A DNA stretch of 64,000 bases. Source: Verrucomicrobia bacterium CG1_02_43_26. Lineage in GTDB: Bacteria > Verrucomicrobiota > Verrucomicrobiia > Opitutales > CG1-02-43-26. Shown here one piece after another: positions 43,716-51,686 of this stretch. Made by a program: the position numbers and the translations under genes. Position 1 is the first letter of the stretch, and each line of letters begins with the position of its first letter. The stretch covers positions 186,001 to 250,000 of the forward strand of contig MNWT01000006.1 of NCBI GenBank assembly GCA_001872735.1, given 5' to 3'. The notes below the pieces were generated by a model. It was not told where the DNA came from and searched no databases. It saw only the letters and a program-made list of their open reading frames with translations.

Positions 43716-44544
43716 TGGACTATGCAAAATCACCTACAAGGGAGAAACGTTTTACGCTGTAAAAGGGGTCTCTATAATCACGGAATGTGTTTATAGTACG
43801 ATCAATACCTCTGTTCAGGGTGTACAACGCGTTTGCCGCAATTTAGTAACGGAAGTTTCTTTTATCCCTGTTTTTGAGTGGACGGATAAGCGTTTTGATA
43901 CGCTTTTTCCTTACTTTTCAAACTGTTGTGGTAAGAGTATCTTTCAATCGTTTAGCGGCGAACTCGTTATAGAAACTATCAGTGGAGATGTTGTTACCTT
44001 TTCTAGGGCAGCGGTTTCGCGAATGCCTTCACTGGAGTGGGGCTCAGATAGGGTCTTTGGTGAATTATCACTAAGATCTCTTGGTGCTCCTGTCTCGTCA
44101 CGTTCTACAGCCTACGGGTTTAAGAACATAAAGCCTAAAGAGAAAATATCTCTCGCTTCGGGGCCTTTTCAGGTCTCATGGGGAAACGAATCATTAAGTA
44201 GCGCCATTGCTGCGGAAATCGCTTTTTCATTGGATTTGGAGAAGGTATTTTCAGATGAAAGTGGAGTTGTAGATTATGTCATTAAAGAGATGTCATCTCA
44301 GATTAAACTTGATCATTATTATGACCGAGATGCCGCTTTTGCAGAGCGACATTACAGGCCTGGGCAATCTCTAATGAGCCTTGCTCGGCCAATTCGTCTA
44401 GAATCCACTAATCTTGCTTGCATTATCGAGGATGTCTTTCTCGCCAAGCGAAAAGAAACGTGTGCTTCTGGAAGACGCGTACAAACGCTCCATGAATCCC
44501 TTTGCGACTCATCGAAGAGAACTTTCAAGCTAACCCAGAACTAG
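43699..44544 (+). CDS. Tail protein, tube-like (281 aa)
   Basis: Overlaps the previous gene by 17 bases; GTAAGGAA gives the ribosome site. Residues ~1-130 are beta-rich (GETFYAVKGVSIITE, LSLRSLGAPVSSR); a second duplicated-type portion follows (KIKPKEKISLASGPFQVSWG). Compatible with a tail tube or tail-sheath-less tube protein. No signature seen. Confidence 0.5.
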   Translation: MKTTINGLCKITYKGETFYAVKGVSIITECVYSTINTSVQGVQRVCRNLVTEVSFIPVFEWTDKRFDTLFPYFSNCCGKSIFQSFSGELVIETISGDVVTFSRAAVSRMPSLEWGSDRVFGELSLRSLGAPVSSRSTAYGFKNIKPKEKISLASGPFQVSWGNESLSSAIAAEIAFSLDLEKVFSDESGVVDYVIKEMSSQIKLDHYYDRDAAFAERHYRPGQSLMSLARPIRLESTNLACIIEDVFLAKRKETCASGRRVQTLHESLCDSSKRTFKLTQN

Positions 44545-44552
44545 AAAATAAA

Positions 44553-44954
44553 ATGAAAATCATATTTGATAAATTAGAAATTGCTCGTGGAACCGCATTC
44601 AACGAATCCCCTTATGATTTATATATTAAGGGGGGTAAGGAGATTCAGGTAACCCAGTCCTTGCGTGCCAAAACAATCAAAACAAATGACCGTGGAAACT
44701 TTGAAACACGTATTTCATTCCGTGTTCGAAGAGAACATGGATCGGCTGAAGAGGCAGTTGCGTATGCGCTTCTCCATCCTGCAGAAGTTTCCCGCTATTC
44801 CGGGAATGTCATGTTTTTGCCGGAAGGAGACGTGATTTCATCTAAAATGCTCCTAAAAGAAGCTGCAGTAACAAGTGTCAATTGCAATTCCATTGGAGCA
44901 TCAACTTATCTTAGATACGAAATTGTGGGGGGTGAGTTATGCAAAATGAATTAA
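44553..44954 (+). CDS. Phage tail-associated protein (133 aa)
   Basis: Beta-rich small protein (KLEIARGTAFNESPYDLYIK, ETRISFRVRREHGSAEEAVA, YLRYEIVGGELCKMN). Start ATG 44553 preferred to an upstream TTG in the same frame that would overlap the preceding gene. Ends in ATGAATTAA, overlapping the next small gene. No family recognised. Confidence 0.55.
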   Translation: MKIIFDKLEIARGTAFNESPYDLYIKGGKEIQVTQSLRAKTIKTNDRGNFETRISFRVRREHGSAEEAVAYALLHPAEVSRYSGNVMFLPEGDVISSKMLLKEAAVTSVNCNSIGASTYLRYEIVGGELCKMN

Positions 44955-45094
44955 TTGAGCTAAGGCAAGCTATCAACGACTTGAGGGAGGAGCTTTCTCA
45001 TCAGCAATTAAGTATTGAAGCTATTAAGCGCTTTTTCGAGCAAGCGATCGAAGCGCAGGATCTACGAATTAGAAACCTGAGGAATGAACAATGA
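44939..45094 (+). CDS. Very small coiled-coil protein (51 aa)
   Basis: ATG 44939 to TGA 45094, reading MQNELIELRQAINDLREELS and onward to QDLRIRNLRNEQ. Heptads of L/I suggest one amphipathic helix. It overlaps the preceding gene by 16 bases, and its stop overlaps the next gene's ATG (ATGA), which is good evidence that it is real even though so short. Possibly a tail-assembly chaperone or linker. Confidence 0.65.
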   Translation: MQNELIELRQAINDLREELSHQQLSIEAIKRFFEQAIEAQDLRIRNLRNEQ

Positions 45095-46842
45095 ATTGGA
45101 AATTGGAATATAACGGAAAAATCAAATCTTTTGCCGATTGGGGCCTTTCTCAACTAACCTTGAGAAGTCTCAATCAGGGTAAGGATATCGTCACCTTTTC
45201 CTTGATTGGGAATAACTTATATGATGAGGATCTTTTTTCTCCGGAATCATCTATTAGGATTGTTAAAGGAAAAGAGACTTGGTTTGCAGGCCGCGTTATT
45301 AAGACTCCTGGCATGGGCGATCCTTTTAAGGAGGAGAAGCGATATGAAGTTGCCGGCCCTTGGTGGTATTTGGAGAATCTAATATACCAGCAGGAATGGC
45401 GAAGTGGACCAAGTAAAACTATCCTTTCCAGCCGTGTCATCTTGGGGCAAAAGGGTGATGGAAATCGCTGTAATGCCAATGATCAAATCAGAGAGATTCT
45501 CCAGTATGCGATACAGTCAGGGGCTCCGTTCGATTTAGGCGATCTGGATGTTGCTGCTGAGTTTCCTTATGATGAGGCTAAGGACATTAGTTGTGCCGAG
45601 GCAGTTCAGCGCATCTTACGTTGGGTGCCCGATGCTGTTGTTTGGTTTGATTATTCAAAAAAAACTCGTCCTTTGCTGTATATTAAGAGACGTTCTGCGA
45701 TGACAACGTTCGATCTATCGCTTAATGATGCTTCTGGTGTTCAAAATTTAAGAATAACGCCACGTCACGATTTAGTATTGCCCGGTGTGATTATTAAGTA
45801 TGAAAGGCATCACAAGTCGAACGATCAGCAATGGATCACGATTCAAGAAGATAAATTTCCTGAAAATATGAGTGATAAGGCTTTTAAGGCTTTGGTGATG
45901 ACGGTCGAGCTTGATGGTGGTGGAGCGACTCATGTGAAGCAAAAGGTTTCCGTTCAGCCCCTAGATGTTAATGATGAAAGTTGGTGGATAGGCCACATGC
46001 CTTTCTTGCGTAGTGCTAAACCAGGTAGTATTGTTATTGAAAGCTCAGCGCGAACGGGCACCCTTCCTAATGAACTGATTTCTGGGGGCATTTCCAAATG
46101 GATGCCCGTTTCGGTCGAAGAAGAAGTAATCCGTGCAAAAATTTCGTATGAAACCGAGCATGAAACGGTAAATGGCCGGGAGGTAGCGGTTCGTGTTTAT
46201 GCGACAAATGCAACAAGCCGTTCTTATTATAATAGGGTCTCCTCTGCTTCGGGGGAAGAAGTACCGGTCGGTTTGTCTAAAGTGCTCTATGAATCTGTCA
46301 GTAAGTTGCATTATGATGGGGAGGTTCAGTTGGAGCAGAATGAAGTTGGTGGCGCTAGTCTTATGGGCTCAGTTATCAATATTAAAGGAGGTAAAAAAGA
46401 ATGGGAGACTATGTCCGCTGTTATTCAAGAAGTTCGCATGGAGGTCGATTATGGACGAACTTATCTTCGTTTTGGAACGCCAAAACATTTGGGTGCAGAT
46501 GACTTAATCGAGTTAACGCGCAATAATCGTAGACGTACCGCGGCTCGTAGTGCTATAAGGCGCATGAGACCATCAAAGCGTAATCAAGGTTTATTGGAGC
46601 AATCTACCCATTCTCGTATCGAGAATACAGACACAACTGGCAGCGCTTACGAGCGATTGGAATTCAAGAGTAAGGGGAATCCTGAGCGCAAAATTATCGT
46701 TGATGCCGGTGGTATACTCAAGGACTTGGTGGTTCAGCTGCGTGAAGAAGGTGTCTGTGAAAACGGTCAATTAAAAAGGCGGCTTGTCTTGTGCAGTGAG
46801 CCTTATCAAGAGCAGGACAGCAAAACCAAGGAAACTATATGA
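45091..46842 (+). CDS. Baseplate/tail hub-like protein (583 aa)
   Basis: Largest gene of the cluster. The N-terminal ~200 residues (MNWKLEYNGKIKSFADWGLS, GPWWYLENLIYQQEW, IREILQYAIQSGAPFD) and then beta-rich central part resemble late-control-D/hub proteins; the C-terminal ~90 residues are basic then polar (RRMRPSKRNQGLLEQS). ATGA with the previous and next genes. Tail position and size are the main basis. Confidence 0.55.
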   Translation: MNWKLEYNGKIKSFADWGLSQLTLRSLNQGKDIVTFSLIGNNLYDEDLFSPESSIRIVKGKETWFAGRVIKTPGMGDPFKEEKRYEVAGPWWYLENLIYQQEWRSGPSKTILSSRVILGQKGDGNRCNANDQIREILQYAIQSGAPFDLGDLDVAAEFPYDEAKDISCAEAVQRILRWVPDAVVWFDYSKKTRPLLYIKRRSAMTTFDLSLNDASGVQNLRITPRHDLVLPGVIIKYERHHKSNDQQWITIQEDKFPENMSDKAFKALVMTVELDGGGATHVKQKVSVQPLDVNDESWWIGHMPFLRSAKPGSIVIESSARTGTLPNELISGGISKWMPVSVEEEVIRAKISYETEHETVNGREVAVRVYATNATSRSYYNRVSSASGEEVPVGLSKVLYESVSKLHYDGEVQLEQNEVGGASLMGSVINIKGGKKEWETMSAVIQEVRMEVDYGRTYLRFGTPKHLGADDLIELTRNNRRRTAARSAIRRMRPSKRNQGLLEQSTHSRIENTDTTGSAYERLEFKSKGNPERKIIVDAGGILKDLVVQLREEGVCENGQLKRRLVLCSEPYQEQDSKTKETI

Positions 46843-47384
46843 AAAAAGCAGAAGCATTCGTAAATCCCGTTAATCAATACGGTCTTCCACATTGGTATAT
46901 CCCTTGGATCTCCCTTCCGGAGTCTACGGATATTTATTTCAAGACACCTCAAGCGTTGTGCCGCTTTTATTGGGCTCTTGATTATTTAAGGGTACATTAT
47001 ACTTATGAAATTAACGGAACGACTATCGAGCGTGATTTTAACGTGAGTGCAAATTTGGCTCCAAAAGAGCGCTTATGGAGGGCTCCTTTGGTGTATTCAA
47101 GTATAGTAGACGAAGAAATTGCTTACGTTGGCAACCTAGGCATGGCACACATCAAGCGTAACGATGAGGCTGGGTTGTTTCTTGTCAAGTGGGAGTTGTT
47201 CGAAAGCGATGCGGATAAGAATTTCATATTAAGTAATCAAGTATTGCCTGGGATGAAATTATTGAGTCAAAAACAGTTTAACCTTATGGGGCAAACCGCG
47301 AATATTTACCTATACTCCAATCGAAAAGGGTGGCAAGGCAAGATACACGCTGCCTCGTTGGATGCTATTTATTATCAATGGTGA
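46839..47384 (+). CDS. Terminal tail-cluster protein (181 aa)
   Basis: Last gene of the cluster, ATGA overlap with the hub-like gene and AAGGA ribosome site. WYIPWISLPESTDIYFK and KERLWRAPLVYSSIVD are aromatic-rich; no fold recognised. May be a tail-tip or capsid-fibre protein. Stop faces a convergent orphan gene five bases away. Confidence 0.5.
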   Translation: MKKAEAFVNPVNQYGLPHWYIPWISLPESTDIYFKTPQALCRFYWALDYLRVHYTYEINGTTIERDFNVSANLAPKERLWRAPLVYSSIVDEEIAYVGNLGMAHIKRNDEAGLFLVKWELFESDADKNFILSNQVLPGMKLLSQKQFNLMGQTANIYLYSNRKGWQGKIHAASLDAIYYQW

Positions 47385-47388
47385 TAAA

Positions 47389-48054
47389 TCACTTTTTTGG
47401 GATGAGTGTATGCAAGGTTTTGGTGCATATAGCTTCCGTGAGTTCCTTGACATTGACTGCTTTCTTTTGTAACTGCTCTTTTAATATTGGAAAGTTGTTT
47501 GCGATTTCGCTTTTGGTTGTGAATTTTTCAAAATACGAGATATCGTAAAAAAATAGTGGCCAGACTTTTACGAGGCCCCTTTCGCCTTGTAGTTCGATGC
47601 GATGTTCGAGGATGCCGAGATCGAATAATTTAACAATGGTGTTGAGTTGAATGTATTGAACGCCATTCCAGTTTGAGATAGGGTGGTCCATGAGCGCATT
47701 GAAGAATTTGTGAGCACCTTTGGGATTTTTTAAACACTTATTGAGTAGTACCTTGATATCCTTCTTGGATCTGGTGAATTGGAGCATTTGGAGAAGGTAG
47801 CCTGGTTCGATATCAAGTTTGCTAAAGTTGGAAACTTCTTCTATGGAGAAATTAAAATAATCAGCCAAACATTGTTGTGATGGGTTTAATTTAACTTCAA
47901 CTTCTGGTGTCGCTATATAGCGGTTTATTAAAGGGTTTTTTATGGGCGAATGGTTCGTGCTTTTAGTATACGAGGCGCCCTTGTCTTTTGTATTGACAGT
48001 TTTTGTGCCTGTAGAGTTGTGTGTGTTGACTTTATTGATTTTTGTATTTATCAT
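47389..48054 (-). CDS. Hypothetical protein with polar N-terminus (221 aa)
   Basis: No family recognised. The first ~45 residues are rich in N, T, K and S with no signal peptide (MINTKINKVNTHNSTGTKTV); the rest is helical with two LLQ/LLNKC-type motifs (QCLADYFNFSIEEVSNFS, LLNKCLKNPKGAHKFFNALM). Just inside the right edge of the phage cluster but on the opposite strand, with lower GC than neighbours. The style matches the orphans at 1977 and 4823 and could be secretion substrate-like. Confidence 0.6.
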   Translation of the reverse strand: MINTKINKVNTHNSTGTKTVNTKDKGASYTKSTNHSPIKNPLINRYIATPEVEVKLNPSQQCLADYFNFSIEEVSNFSKLDIEPGYLLQMLQFTRSKKDIKVLLNKCLKNPKGAHKFFNALMDHPISNWNGVQYIQLNTIVKLFDLGILEHRIELQGERGLVKVWPLFFYDISYFEKFTTKSEIANNFPILKEQLQKKAVNVKELTEAICTKTLHTLIPKK

Positions 48055-48218
48055 TACGGATTATTTATTAATTGATATCAATTGTGCATATTAATATATT
48101 TGTTGTCAATACTGTTGGCGCTGTTTGTTATATTACATTCTTATTTAATTGTAGTTGTTAATTTGGCCAGGAGTGTTTCTTTCTTGCATTGTAATGTATT
48201 GAGGCGTAGATAGATAGT

Positions 48219-48641
48219 ATGCGAACAATGTTTTTTAGTATAGCTTTCTTGGTGCTTTTGGGGTTAGGTGGATGTAGAAAAGAGCAGCCTCAGTATGCCT
48301 TTACAAATACGAAGCCGCTAAATCCTAATGAGCAGATGCAGGATGATGTCCCCGGACGTGGGGATGACGAACCTGCGGATATCTCTACATTGAGCATGTA
48401 TGAAGAGGGTGCTGCGGTGAAAGAGGGTGGATATGAGCCGATTGTCCGACCTGATGACGAAGAAGTGACAATGCCTTATGAAGAGGAGGAGATGAGCTCG
48501 AGTGAGTACATGTATACCTCATATGGAGATGATGCTTCTCAAATGAGCAAGGAACAGACTCAAAGTATGCCTGAGGTAACGGATGAAGAAGCGCATAACG
48601 AGGCCTTGCCGCAGAGTATGCCGCTAGAAGCTAATCAATAA
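48219..48641 (+). CDS. Small lipoprotein (140 aa)
   Basis: Signal sequence MRTMFFSIAFLVLLGLGGC with a lipobox LGGC, so Cys19 would be acylated and anchor the protein in the membrane. The rest is strongly acidic (PYEEEEMSSSEYMYT, EVTDEEAHNEA) and low in hydrophobic residues; probably disordered. Unknown role. Monocistronic, 98 bases ahead of the biotin operon control region. Confidence 0.8.
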   Translation: MRTMFFSIAFLVLLGLGGCRKEQPQYAFTNTKPLNPNEQMQDDVPGRGDDEPADISTLSMYEEGAAVKEGGYEPIVRPDDEEVTMPYEEEEMSSSEYMYTSYGDDASQMSKEQTQSMPEVTDEEAHNEALPQSMPLEANQ

Positions 48642-48703
48642 AGTTTTTATAAGTATTTAGCCATTAATGGCTTGCTGTCCTTGGAGGCTTTTTTAGGGCT
48701 GTA

Positions 48704-48734
48704 TTGTTAGTTTTTTTATTTTTTAACTTAACAA
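48704..48734 (+). promoter_or_regulatory. Candidate BirA operator for the biotin operon
   Basis: TTGTTAGTT (48704-48712) and the inverted ACTTAACAA (48726-48734) flank a 13-base T/A-rich spacer. BirA sites are TTGTnnACC-type half-sites spaced by 14-15 bases, so half-site and layout fit within a base. It ends 19 bases before the bioA ATG at 48754. BirA with a winged helix is encoded at 16.7 kb. Confidence 0.55.
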
Positions 48735-48753
48735 TACGTTGAAAATTTGTTTT

Positions 48754-50124
48754 ATGGAATGCGTGATCATTTCAGACGATAGAAGTAGTAAAGTTGAATG
48801 CATTTTGGATGCAGGGGATCGGGAGCATTCGTGGCATCCGTTTACCCCTATGTTGGACTATTTGAAGGAGCCGGCTATACATATAGCACAGGGAGAGGGG
48901 TGCTGGTTGTATGATACTGAAGGGAAACGCTATTTGGATGCTTGTGCTTCGAATTGGACTTGTCTGCATGGGCATAATCACCCTGTATTGAAGGCGGCGT
49001 TATTGGAGCAGGCAGAGAAACTGTGTATGTCGACCTATAAGGGGGCGAGCCATGTACCGGGAGCCAAGCTTAATAAGAAACTAGCCGATATCGCGCCGAA
49101 GGGCTTAACGAGAGCCTTTTATACGGATAATGGATCGTGTGCGATGGAAGCGGCTTTAAAAATGTCCTTGCAGTATTGGCAGATGATCGGGCGCGCAGAG
49201 AAAAGAAAAGTGATCAGCATGGCAGGCGGATACCATGGAGACACGATTGGGGCCATGTCTATGGGGGATTGCGGTTCATTTCATGAACGCTTTAAAGACT
49301 GGCAATTTCCATCAGCTCATTTTCGTGCGCCACGATGTGAAGAATATGGAGGAAGGGTTTTTTATGAAAAGAGTGAAGAAAGCATGAGCGAGTTAAGCGA
49401 ATTGCTAGAAAGACAAGGACATGAGACCGCGTGCCTTGTAATGGAGCCATGGATACAAGGGCCTGCCGGCATGCGTATGCAGCCTAAAGGCTATCTAAAA
49501 GAAGTTGAAAGACTTTGCCTGGAGCATGGTGTACATCTTGTTTTGGATGAAGTGTTTGTTAGTTTTGGACGAGTAGGGGAATTGTTTGTTTGCAAAGCTG
49601 AAGACGTCTGCCCTGATTTTTTATGTGTGGCGAAAGGCTTAACCGCAGGCGTATTACCGATGGCGGCAACTTTAGTAAAAGAGCCTATATATGAAGCTTA
49701 TTTGGGTGAAATAAAAGAAGGAAAAACGTTTTACCACGGGCATACTTTTTCAGGTCACCCCTTGGCGGCAGCAGTAGCTTGTGCCAATATTGATTTGGTG
49801 GAGGAGATGATTGCCTGTGGAGAATTAGCTAAGCAAATAAACGTTTTCGAAAAAGCAGTTTGCCGCTATTTTTCAGGCCATGATTTGATATCTGGTATAC
49901 GCCAGCGCGGCATGGTATGTGCGATCGATATAGACTGCGCGAAACAAAAAATAAATTCGATTCCCTTGGGATACGATGTTTGGCGCAGACTGAAAGGTAA
50001 AGGAGTTCTTGTAAGGCCTTTGGGCGACAGTTTGATCATTGTACCGCCATTGGTGATGAATGCCAGTGAATTTGATTTTATGTTTAGCAGAATCCTTGAA
50101 ACAATAGAGGAAGCAATCGGATGA
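48754..50124 (+). CDS. bioA: Adenosylmethionine-8-amino-7-oxononanoate aminotransferase
   Basis: Converts KAPA to DAPA with SAM as amino donor. PLP fold I: WHPFTPML (substrate Trp and the HPFT motif), GGYHGDTIGAMSMGD, LVLDEVFVSFGRVG (PLP Asp), and CVAKGLTAG with the Schiff-base Lys. 456 aa. ATG 48754 (MECVIISDD) is chosen over an earlier TTG. First gene of the six-gene biotin set. Confidence 0.96.
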   Translation: MECVIISDDRSSKVECILDAGDREHSWHPFTPMLDYLKEPAIHIAQGEGCWLYDTEGKRYLDACASNWTCLHGHNHPVLKAALLEQAEKLCMSTYKGASHVPGAKLNKKLADIAPKGLTRAFYTDNGSCAMEAALKMSLQYWQMIGRAEKRKVISMAGGYHGDTIGAMSMGDCGSFHERFKDWQFPSAHFRAPRCEEYGGRVFYEKSEESMSELSELLERQGHETACLVMEPWIQGPAGMRMQPKGYLKEVERLCLEHGVHLVLDEVFVSFGRVGELFVCKAEDVCPDFLCVAKGLTAGVLPMAATLVKEPIYEAYLGEIKEGKTFYHGHTFSGHPLAAAVACANIDLVEEMIACGELAKQINVFEKAVCRYFSGHDLISGIRQRGMVCAIDIDCAKQKINSIPLGYDVWRRLKGKGVLVRPLGDSLIIVPPLVMNASEFDFMFSRILETIEEAIG

Positions 50125-51047
50125 AAAAAGAGCTATTAGAATTATACGCATTACCATTCGAAAGCCTTCTGGAAGAGGCGAGAAAAGTTCATGAAAAACA
50201 TCATAATGCCAATGAAGTGACCCTCTTTAGCGCGTTGAATGTGAAGGCAGGCGGGTGCCCGGAAGATTGTGCCTTTTGCCCGCAATCAGCTCACTACGCG
50301 ACCGGTGTTACAAGAACCAACTTAATCGATGTGAAAGAAGCGGTTGCGTTTGCTTATAAGATGAAATCGCTGGGTTGCTTGAAGCTTTGTTTAGGGGCGG
50401 CTTGGCGAGCTGTACCTAAAGGAGATCTGTTTGAAGAGATCCTAGAGCTTGTTCGCAGTGTGAGTGCGACCGGGGTAAAACCCTGCCTTAGCATGGGCAT
50501 GCTAGATATTTGGCAAGCCGAAGCCTTACGCGATAGCGGCGCTTATGAGTATAACCTTAATTTGGATACTTCCAGACGATATTATAGCAATATCATAAAG
50601 ACACGTACTTATGATGAGCGCTATGAAAGTATGCGTAACATTCAGCGAGGAGGATTAAGGCTTTCTAGTGGCGGCATTATTGGTATGGGCGAAACGATTG
50701 AAGACCGAATAGACTTACTCGACGAGCTTGGACGTTTAGACGAGCCACCTGCTACTGTTATATTAAATTTGCTATTGCAGATAGAGGGGACTCCCTTGGC
50801 TAAGGCTCCCGAGATTCCGGAAGAAGAATTTATACGAATGGCGGCACTTGCTCGCATAAGAATGCCAAAGGCTGATTTAGCCTTATCCGCAGGCAGGAAA
50901 AAGCTGAGCAAAGTGGGGCAAAGCCTTTGCTTCAGAGCCGGTGTGAATGGCATTTATACCGGACCAAAGATTTTGACAGTGCCGAATCCTACGGTTGAAG
51001 AGGATAAGGTGATGTTAAGCGAACTGGGTATCAGGATTGCGGTATGA
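50121..51047 (+). CDS. bioB: Biotin synthase, variant lacking one [2Fe-2S] cysteine
   Basis: Radical SAM enzyme inserting sulfur into dethiobiotin. CPEDCAFC (C46, C50, C53) binds the [4Fe-4S] cluster. Canonical [2Fe-2S] ligands: C90 (LKLCLGAAW) and C122 (VKPCLSMGML) are present and R259 (LSAGRK) is kept, but the third Cys is Ser182 (LRLSSGGIIGMG; E. coli KVCSGGI). YNLNLDTSRRYY and PNPTVEEDK are typical. 308 aa is slightly short at the C-terminus. Begins within bioA's stop (ATGA), ends in bioD's start. Confidence 0.93.
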   Translation: MKKELLELYALPFESLLEEARKVHEKHHNANEVTLFSALNVKAGGCPEDCAFCPQSAHYATGVTRTNLIDVKEAVAFAYKMKSLGCLKLCLGAAWRAVPKGDLFEEILELVRSVSATGVKPCLSMGMLDIWQAEALRDSGAYEYNLNLDTSRRYYSNIIKTRTYDERYESMRNIQRGGLRLSSGGIIGMGETIEDRIDLLDELGRLDEPPATVILNLLLQIEGTPLAKAPEIPEEEFIRMAALARIRMPKADLALSAGRKKLSKVGQSLCFRAGVNGIYTGPKILTVPNPTVEEDKVMLSELGIRIAV

Positions 51048-51685
51048 AAACAATTATTATTACGGGCAACGACACCGGAGTAGGTAAAACGAAAGTTGCC
51101 GGTTACCTGGCCCGAATGTTTGCCCTGGAGCAGTTGTCGGTTCAGTATGTCAAATTAGTTGAAACAGGGATAGCGGATGGAGTAACGGGAGATGTAGAAT
51201 ACGTAACAAGTGAAGCTGCCGGTATGGCGGTCCAAGGCATAAGACTTTTTCGCTATGAAGCCCCACTTGCTCCCGTAACAGCATCGCAAGCTGGCGGAAG
51301 GTTATTGTTTATGAAAGATATACGTTCGCGCTTAGATGAATTGTCGACAGGTGACGTACGATTGATTGAAGGAGCAGGAGGTGTCAGCGTGCCGCTGGAT
51401 TCCTCAGGAGACGATATCGTGGAATTTGCGCAACAAATAAAAGCTGATTTTATTCTGATTGTTGTGGAAAATAGATTGGGAGCGATTAATCAAGGGCGAT
51501 TAACCCATGAATACGTGAAGCGAACGAGTATTCCGAGCGCTATTTGGCTAAACGAGAGGGTTGCAGTATCTGCAGATGTAAAACGCTCTAACGAAGTTGA
51601 ATTAAATAGGTGCGGTATCACGATCGTTGGTAGAAGTGATCTCGAGATGAAAGAGGTTACCCGAGACGATTCCTTTTGGAGGTAA
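51044..51685 (+). CDS. bioD: Dethiobiotin synthetase
   Basis: ATP-dependent ureido ring closure of DAPA. P-loop GNDTGVGKTKVAGYLAR, VKLVETGI (active-site Lys), LIEGAGGVSVPLDSSGDDI and VVENRLGAINQG. 213 aa. Overlaps bioB (ATGA). A GGAGGTAA ribosome site for bioF begins within its last codons. Confidence 0.95.
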   Translation: MKTIIITGNDTGVGKTKVAGYLARMFALEQLSVQYVKLVETGIADGVTGDVEYVTSEAAGMAVQGIRLFRYEAPLAPVTASQAGGRLLFMKDIRSRLDELSTGDVRLIEGAGGVSVPLDSSGDDIVEFAQQIKADFILIVVENRLGAINQGRLTHEYVKRTSIPSAIWLNERVAVSADVKRSNEVELNRCGITIVGRSDLEMKEVTRDDSFWR

Positions 51686-51686
51686 T

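Larger units (their letters stand above)
36398..47384 (+). mobile_element. Mu-like phage head/tail gene cluster, possible gene-transfer-agent or prophage remnant
   Basis: About 11 kb, all genes on the plus strand, from a single good promoter. Order: membrane protein, small TM protein, winged helix, small terminase-like, large terminase, DUF935 portal, gpI-like protease, decoration-like, major capsid, connector-like, tail terminator-like, tail proteins. This is the Mu head module order. Absent in the window: transposase/integrase, repressor, replication genes, tape measure, sheath, endolysin, and obvious att repeats. Base composition resembles the flanking host genes. Every frame is intact. 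A domesticated particle is inferred; a partial prophage is the alternative. Confidence 0.75.

Noticed and set aside
36174..47384. CRISPR array or att site at the cluster borders
   Set aside because: No spaced direct repeats with unique spacers and no direct repeat shared by the two borders was found.
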